From NCBI GenBank assembly GCA_050732575.1, contig JBOHRF010000034.1:1-29214 (forward strand): DNA of 29,214 bases. Reading direction: 5' to 3'. A program made the position numbers and the translations under genes. The notes under the pieces are model-generated. The model searched no databases and was not told the DNA's origin. It was given only the letters and a program-made list of their open reading frames with translations. Position 1 is the stretch's first letter. Every line of letters starts with the position of its first letter. Of the stretch, positions 24,288-29,214 are shown piece after piece. This DNA comes from JBBDWZ01 sp050732575. GTDB lineage: Bacteria > Gemmatimonadota > Gemmatimonadetes > Longimicrobiales > RSA9.

Positions 24288-24739
24288 AGCCAGTCCCTCC
24301 CGTTATGCGCGATTCAATCGGAAAAGTATTCAGAGTTGCGGCACGCTCTGGTATGCTACATTGGTCGGACGGCCAGTCATTTCGCTGTCGTAGCCCCGGG
24401 CCACATTGACTTCGCTGCCGCGCCACTGGATAGTGCGCGTGAATCGTTCTTCCCACGATCGCCACCTCAACGACGAAGCTGAGCCATGTCCACAGCGCGC
24501 AAGCCAACGATGAGGTTACCTGATCGAGCTGCAGCAGGGGAGTGAACCGCGTCTCTGGAGGTGTGCGACTATGGTCCCGATGGCGCAGTGCAGCGGCAGG
24601 GAATCAGCCGGCAGCACAGATCGCGGCGGCAGCGCGCACGCGCGCGAACCCTCAAAAACGCGGCGGCACCGTGCGCACGCCGTCGCACTGCCCTCTGCTG
24701 CTGATGGATCTGGCATGTGAGGTGCACCCTTGCTCCTCC

Positions 24740-27043
24740 ATGGACCCGGCCACGGGTGACGGGCGCAAACGAGGGGTGGAGAAATCCCGCTGGGACCTGC
24801 CGAATCCGGACAGGTCGGACCTTGGTCGTGCTCGTAACGCTGGTGATGCGGACGAGCAGGAACGCAATCGTCGGGCGCCCGAGCGCGCTGCGGACGCGCA
24901 TGAAGGCGAGACCGAGAGCGCGCTGCGCGAGAGCGAGGAGCGCTTCCGATTCCTGTTCGAGGACAACCCCACGATGTACTTCATCGTGGATGAAGCGGGG
25001 ACCATCCAGTCGGTCAATCGCTATGGCGCGGAGTACCTGGGTTACACCGTCGCGGAGCTGGTCGGCCAGTCCGTTCTCACTGTCATCCTGCCTTCAGACC
25101 GCAAGATCGTGCGGCAACATCTCGCTCAATGTTTACGCACGCCTGGCCAGGTCTGCCACTGGGAGTTTCGCAAGGTCAAGAAGGATGGGAGTGTGCTCTG
25201 GGTGCGGGAATTGGCGCGTCCGATGCGGGAGGCTGGTTCCGACAAAATCTCCGTTCTAATCGTCTGCGAGGACATCACGGATACGAAGCGCGCGGCGGAG
25301 ACGCAGCGCTTCCTGTCCGAAGCGAGTAGCCTGCTCGCTTCGTCTCTCGATTACGAGCGCACGCTGAAGGCGGTGACTCGCCTGGCAGTTCCTGCCGTGG
25401 CCGATTGGTGCGTCATCAACCTCGTGGATGCCGAAGGAAAGATGGAACGCGTCTACGTGGCGCACCGCGATCCGGAGAAAGAAGCGCGGGCGCGTGCGGC
25501 CCGTCGGCCGGGCAGCGAAATGGCCACAGACATCGTCTCGGAAGTCATCCGCACGGGAAAGTCGGTACTGGAGCGCGATATCTCGAAGGAAGCGCTGGTG
25601 CGGCTTACGGGTGATGAACAACTCTTCCAGCTCGCCATCGAGCTCGGTACGCGTTCGGGAATCGCAGTGCCGCTGCGCGCGCGCGGCCGCGTCCTGGGAG
25701 CGATCACGCTGGTCGCGTCTGATCGGAACTATGATGCGAGCGACCTGGCGCTGGCCACGAGCCTGGCGGACCGTGCCGCGCTGGCCGTGGATAACGCCAG
25801 GCTTTACCGCGAGTCGGAGCGCCGCGCCGGCGAGGAGCGGGCGCTGCGCGAAGCGGTGGCAGAAGTGGGCGCCGCCGGCACTACGGACGAGGTGATCCGG
25901 GAGATCGCGAGAACCGCAGCCGTAGCGACCAGCGCGGACAGCGCGTTTGTGACGCGGCTCCGTGAGGGCCGCGATGACGTGGAGATCGTTGGCGTGTCCG
26001 GCGTTCTCCCGCCCGCCGATGCGCAGGTCACGGTCAGCGACGCGCACTACACGCGGCAGGTCATCGAGCACAGGGAGCCGCTTCTCGTGCCGCGCCTGCG
26101 GGAGGCCGAAGGCCCGCTCCGCTCAGGTGCTCTGGCGCGCGCGTGGCCCGAGGGCTCGGCACTCGTCATTCCCCTCATTGGTGGCGAGCAGCCGATCGGT
26201 GCACTGGTGCTCATACGTGCGCCCCGCAAACCGGTGTTCACTCCGGACGAGGTGAAGCATGCTCGCACGTTTGGCGAGCTGGCTGCACTCGCTTTCCGCA
26301 GAATCCAGCTGCTCGAAGAGTCGGAGACGCGGCGAAAAGAACTGGAGCGCGTGACCGAGAGCCGCGCCCGGCTGATGCGCGGCTTTTCCCACGACTTGAA
26401 GAATCCGCTCGGTGCCGCTGACGGCCACGCCCAGATTCTGGCCGAGGGAGTCCTGGGTGAGCTGTCGCAGCAGCAACTCGAGAGCGTACAGCGGATCCGC
26501 CGCTCCATCCATAACTCGCTTGGTCTGATCCAGGAGCTACTCGAGCTGGCCCGCGCCGAATCCGGGCAGATCACGGTCGCGGTCGCGCCTACGGACGTCG
26601 CTGCCGTGGCACGCGATGCCGCGCAGGACTTTCGCGCGCAAGCAACGGAAGCGGGAATCGCCCTGGTGGTCAACGCGCCCGGCACTCTGCTCATCGAGAC
26701 CGATTCCCGGCGGGTGCGCCAGATCCTGCACAACCTCCTTTCCAATTGCGTGAAGCACGGGGCCCGTGGGACGGTCACGGTGACTGTGGAAAGGAAGGCG
26801 CGCGGCCCGGCAGCACGCCCCGGCGAGTGGGTTGCCCTGAGCGTCACCGACACCGGTCCTGGCATCCCGGCAGAGAAACACGAGCTGGTCTTCCAGGAGT
26901 TCACGCGCCTCGATCCCAATGCACCTCAGGGCACCGGTCTCGGCCTGGCCATCAGCCGGCGCATTGCGCGCCTGCTGGGCGGCGACATCACGCTGAGCAG
27001 CGAGCCTGGCCGCGGGTCGACATTCACACTCTGGCTGCCGTGA
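24740..27043 (+). CDS. Sensor histidine kinase, PAS-GAF-GAF-HisKA-HATPase
   Basis: This soluble sensor kinase is about 767 residues if ATG 24740 is used; in-frame ATG 24704 and GTG 24542 also exist and none has a convincing ribosome-binding site, so the start is uncertain. Domains are PAS at ~63-185 (LRESEERFRFLFEDNP; YLGYTVAELVGQS; WVRELARPM), GAF1 at ~195-340 (LAVPAVADWCVINLVDAEG), GAF2 at ~365-510, HisKA with phospho-accepting H551 (GFSHDLKNPLGAADGH), and HATPase_c with N665/N669 (HNLLSNCVKHG), DTGPGIP, and GTGLGLAISRRI. No transmembrane segment is seen. No response regulator is adjacent, so it is an orphan kinase. The first ~40 residues are encoded by the second copy of a 67-bp repeat and are likely not conserved. 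Confidence 0.92.
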   Translation: MDPATGDGRKRGVEKSRWDLPNPDRSDLGRARNAGDADEQERNRRAPERAADAHEGETESALRESEERFRFLFEDNPTMYFIVDEAGTIQSVNRYGAEYLGYTVAELVGQSVLTVILPSDRKIVRQHLAQCLRTPGQVCHWEFRKVKKDGSVLWVRELARPMREAGSDKISVLIVCEDITDTKRAAETQRFLSEASSLLASSLDYERTLKAVTRLAVPAVADWCVINLVDAEGKMERVYVAHRDPEKEARARAARRPGSEMATDIVSEVIRTGKSVLERDISKEALVRLTGDEQLFQLAIELGTRSGIAVPLRARGRVLGAITLVASDRNYDASDLALATSLADRAALAVDNARLYRESERRAGEERALREAVAEVGAAGTTDEVIREIARTAAVATSADSAFVTRLREGRDDVEIVGVSGVLPPADAQVTVSDAHYTRQVIEHREPLLVPRLREAEGPLRSGALARAWPEGSALVIPLIGGEQPIGALVLIRAPRKPVFTPDEVKHARTFGELAALAFRRIQLLEESETRRKELERVTESRARLMRGFSHDLKNPLGAADGHAQILAEGVLGELSQQQLESVQRIRRSIHNSLGLIQELLELARAESGQITVAVAPTDVAAVARDAAQDFRAQATEAGIALVVNAPGTLLIETDSRRVRQILHNLLSNCVKHGARGTVTVTVERKARGPAARPGEWVALSVTDTGPGIPAEKHELVFQEFTRLDPNAPQGTGLGLAISRRIARLLGGDITLSSEPGRGSTFTLWLP
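24784..24851. repeat. 67-bp dispersed repeat, copy 2
   Basis: This is the partner of 21105-21171. It lies just inside or just before the kinase coding region, depending on the start, and encodes SRWDLPNPDRSDLGRARNAG in the kinase frame. The conserved PAS segment starts about 75 bases later. Confidence 0.75.
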
Positions 27044-27209
27044 CCGTGTCCGCTCTGCACGTGGACGAGGCTCCGACATCACCATGGCGCAGGATACGCT
27101 GCACGCGTCCAGGCCCACGAAGTATTCGACTCTCAGCTGACGCCCGGCCAGGACCATATCACTCCCAGACCAGGCGCGCGGCAACGTTGATGGTGGCCGC
27201 ACGGATTGG

Positions 27210-28166
27210 TCATTCAAAGAGTTTCATCTGCCCCTTTATCGCCTTCCAACCGAAATGGCCGCCTGACATGTAGCGAGCGTCGATACCTGCTTTGCGCAGC
27301 GTGTCCGCCGTCCGGCAGCCGATGTGGAAGCCATAGACGCAAAATGTTACGACGGGCTCGTCCCTGGGTACCTCATCGATCCATTCAGCAACGCGCTCCG
27401 GATCTCGCCAGACGGCGCCCTCGAGGATCTCGTGAGAGCGCGTAGCGTAGTGCCTGGGTCGTACGTCGATGATGTGAACCGCTGTGCCCGATTCGAGCAT
27501 CGAGCGTACGTCTTCCGGTGAGATCGACGGCAAATCGCCAAACTCGTTCTGTTCCAGTTGCCGCGACGCCGGAACCTTCAGCGCGTCCTCATACCTCGCC
27601 TGCACTGCGTTCCAATCGATGTTGCGCATGAAGGCGGCAATGTAGGCCGTGGCGTTGGCGCCGAACTCCAGCTGATACGCGTGCTCGTACATGTCGAGCG
27701 CCAGAATCGGGACAGCCCCGGCTATCGTCTGGCCATGCTCCGAAGCGGACTGAGTGATGAGCTGCGCATCGCGTGGAAGGTAGCTCAGGAGTACCCAACC
27801 GGAGCCCCCGGCAAGTGCCGCCGCCATCGCCATGAACTGCTGCCGCCAACGGTCGACCGACCCGAAGTCGCGTGTAAGGGCTGCCTCCATGGGCGGCGGA
27901 ATCACTCTTCCGTCTCCACCCAGGCTGGCGAAATACAGCTCGTGCAGGAGCGTCGAGTTCAACAGCTCGAGTTCGTCCCGCTTGAGCCGATGGATCACGA
28001 CGGGCGGCGTAGTGCTGCGTTCCAGCGCGTCGATTTCCTGTCTGATGGCGTTCAGGCGCTGAACGGCAGCACCGTAGTGATGCTCGTAGTGGCCTTCAAT
28101 GAGCTGCGGTGAAATGCCGTTCAACGTCCACGGGCGGCAAAACAGCGGTGCAATAGGATAGTTCAT
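27210..28166 (-). CDS. Fe/Mn superoxide dismutase fused to a rhodanese domain
   Basis: This 318-residue two-domain protein has an iron/manganese superoxide dismutase at residues 1-195 and a rhodanese at ~210-315. Metal ligands are H26 (EGHYEHHYGAAVQRLN), H75 (NSTLLHELYF), D158 and H162 (LALDMYEHAYQLEF), so the catalytic set is complete; the usual Trp in D-x-W-E-H is Tyr here. The rhodanese part has IIDVRPRHY and the cysteine loop FCVYGFHIGCRTAD with C276. The dismutase converts superoxide to H2O2 and O2; rhodanese transfers sulfane sulfur. No signal peptide is seen, so it is probably cytoplasmic. ATG 28166 has AGGAAC upstream. It is convergent with the kinase across 27044-27209, in which I see no clear terminator. 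Confidence 0.92.
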   Translation of the reverse strand: MNYPIAPLFCRPWTLNGISPQLIEGHYEHHYGAAVQRLNAIRQEIDALERSTTPPVVIHRLKRDELELLNSTLLHELYFASLGGDGRVIPPPMEAALTRDFGSVDRWRQQFMAMAAALAGGSGWVLLSYLPRDAQLITQSASEHGQTIAGAVPILALDMYEHAYQLEFGANATAYIAAFMRNIDWNAVQARYEDALKVPASRQLEQNEFGDLPSISPEDVRSMLESGTAVHIIDVRPRHYATRSHEILEGAVWRDPERVAEWIDEVPRDEPVVTFCVYGFHIGCRTADTLRKAGIDARYMSGGHFGWKAIKGQMKLFE

Positions 28167-28691
28167 GAAGAAAGTTCCTGATCTACATGAGCCAATATGA
28201 TTGGGATCGGATTACGCATCTCAATGTAATGAAGCGAAACTTGGTTCGCAGGAATCCCGTGCGTAGGAGTGAAAACAGCGCGCCCGAAACGAGGGGCAAT
28301 CGGGGCAGCAGTGAAATGCTCCACCAGAGGCGCTGCAGATTACGATCGTTCGCACGTCGTATACAGCGACCTGAGGCCATGCGAGGTCTGCTTTGTGCAC
28401 GCCCTGCACGCCGGCGCCGTCCGCGAAACGCGTTGCATGGCGCCTGGCCGATGGGCTGCCCAAAGCCAATCTCACAGGGCGGTCATCCTTCGGCCATGCG
28501 CCCGATGCGGAGCGCGAAGTTTGGCTCGATTGGCGAAGGGTCTCGTCTGCTGGACGGCCAGCAGCGTCGCTTGACGTGGGCCCGGATACAGTCGAATTCT
28601 TGGCAGGCAGGGTCCTATCGCGGAGTATCGCCGCGAAACTATCGCCACCGATTCCACGTCGTAGTTACTATTCGGCCCTTCAGATGATCGC
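28167..28691. other. Divergent intergenic region, no supportable gene
   Basis: These 525 bases separate the leftward SOD-rhodanese gene from the rightward ABC ATPase gene and must hold both promoters. A forward frame at 28269-28574 contains LRPCEVCF and several other cysteines, but no family that I recognise and no clear ribosome-binding site. A second frame at 28393-28695 overlaps the ATPase start. I call neither. Confidence 0.5.
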
Positions 28692-29214
28692 ATGACGACT
28701 TCTCTCATCGAACTCGACGGCCTGAGTCAGGCGTACGGCAACCTGGTTGCCCTCAACGGGCTGACTGGCACCATCCCACCAGCGAGTGTGGGTCTGGTGG
28801 GCGCCAATGGCGCGGGCAAGAGCACGCTCATCAAGGTCCTGCTCGGCATTCTGAAGCCTACATCGGGGACTGCCTCGGTACTCGGGCTGTCCGTGATCGA
28901 CAACACGATCGCGGTGCGGGAACGGGTGGGTTACATGCCGGAGCGGGGCGGTCTGCCGCCGGATCAGACGGCGGCCGACTTCATGATCTACGCGGCGGAG
29001 CTGGCGGGGATTCCGCATCGAGCGGCGCGGCAGCGGGCCTCCGATGTTCTCACGCTCGTTGGACTGCACGAAGAGCGGTTCCGGCACCTGGGTGACTTCT
29101 CCACAGGCATGTTGCAGCGGGCGCTGCTGGCCCAGGCCATTGTGCACGACCCCGATCTCGTGCTGCTGGACGAGCCGCTGGCCGGCCTCGACCCGGACGG
29201 GCGCGACCAGATGC
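28692..29214 (+). CDS. ABC transporter ATP-binding protein, 3' end outside window
   Basis: The first ~174 residues of an ABC-2-type transporter ATPase are visible; the frame is open to the window end. It begins MTTSLIELDGLSQAYGNLVA. Walker A is VGANGAGKSTLIK, the Q-loop region is VRERVGYMPERGGLPPD, and the signature is FSTGMLQRALLAQA, the S-T/K-G-M variant common in this subgroup. Walker B is PDLVLLDEPLAGLDPDGRDQ with the catalytic Glu, followed by the D-loop. It should energise a membrane partner encoded downstream of the window. The ribosome-binding site before ATG 28692 is poor, so the start could shift slightly. Its membrane partner cannot be seen. Confidence 0.93.
   Translation, partial: MTTSLIELDGLSQAYGNLVALNGLTGTIPPASVGLVGANGAGKSTLIKVLLGILKPTSGTASVLGLSVIDNTIAVRERVGYMPERGGLPPDQTAADFMIYAAELAGIPHRAARQRASDVLTLVGLHEERFRHLGDFSTGMLQRALLAQAIVHDPDLVLLDEPLAGLDPDGRDQM

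Noticed and set aside
23151..24482. Long plus-strand open frame opposite the sulfatase
   Set aside because: It is antisense to a well-supported sulfatase with catalytic motifs and shows no family features.
28269..28695. Two overlapping forward frames between SOD-rhodanese and the ABC ATPase, one with CxxC-like cysteines
   Set aside because: No family match by eye, no ribosome-binding site, and overlap with each other and the ATPase start.
1..29214. tRNA, rRNA, CRISPR arrays, transposases, integrases, attachment sites
   Set aside because: I looked for T-loop-like sequences, regularly spaced repeats and recombinase motifs and found none that hold up.

Overview
The window is high-GC bacterial chromosomal DNA. 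Paralogous MacB/FtsX permeases with no ATPase beside them (the ADOP type, 'acidobacterial duplicated orphan permease'), a PadR regulator, a very large exported Asp-box/BNR protein and a lipoprotein protease suggest Gemmatimonadota or Acidobacteriota, with Gemmatimonadota slightly preferred. This rests on gene families only; no rRNA or other marker gene is present.

Layout. 1-450: 3' part of a Uma2-family gene. 475-714: an intergenic repeat joined to a scrap of an ADOP 3' end. 734-4469 (minus): a PadR - ADOP permease - small exported protein operon behind an AT-rich palindrome. 4562-6748: two broken genes head to head, an MBL-fold hydrolase (minus) and the C-terminal half of an AddA/UvrD-like helicase-nuclease (plus), both cut at one breakpoint. 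6755-8302 (minus): two toxin-antitoxin modules, Phd-PIN with a perfect 26-bp palindrome at its promoter, and an intact HigA preceded by an N-terminally truncated HigB in the same open frame. 8303-10216 (minus): a lipoprotein with InlB-like repeats and a HExxH metallopeptidase domain. 10384-11511: a frameshifted Uma2 remnant, tag (3-methyladenine DNA glycosylase I) and a second copy of the intergenic repeat. 11685-20431 (plus): the giant BNR protein, a strong hairpin, and two tandem paralogous ADOP permeases. 20432-22706: decayed sequence with a BNR-tail remnant, a 67-bp repeat and an internally deleted ADOP. 22734-24287 (minus): a sulfatase. 24740-27043 (plus): an orphan PAS-GAF-GAF histidine kinase. 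27210-28166 (minus): a superoxide dismutase-rhodanese fusion. 28692-end (plus): the start of an ABC transporter ATPase.

How the genes fit together. The PadR-ADOP operon and the BNR-ADOP-ADOP block look like envelope or export functions; the ADOP substrate is unknown, and these permeases must use an ATPase encoded elsewhere or act without one. The SOD-rhodanese fusion suggests coupled oxidative and sulfur stress handling.

The most striking property is erosion. At least six genes survive as pieces (Uma2 tail, ADOP tail, MBL hydrolase, helicase, BNR tail, ADOP with only its ends left), and at least two non-coding repeats occur twice. The window looks like a patchwork of partial duplications followed by deletions. 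I did not find a clear new defence or biosynthetic system. The best leads are the SOD-rhodanese protein, the fused HigB-HigA frame, the dispersed 172-bp element and the single deletion that appears to have disabled two divergent genes.
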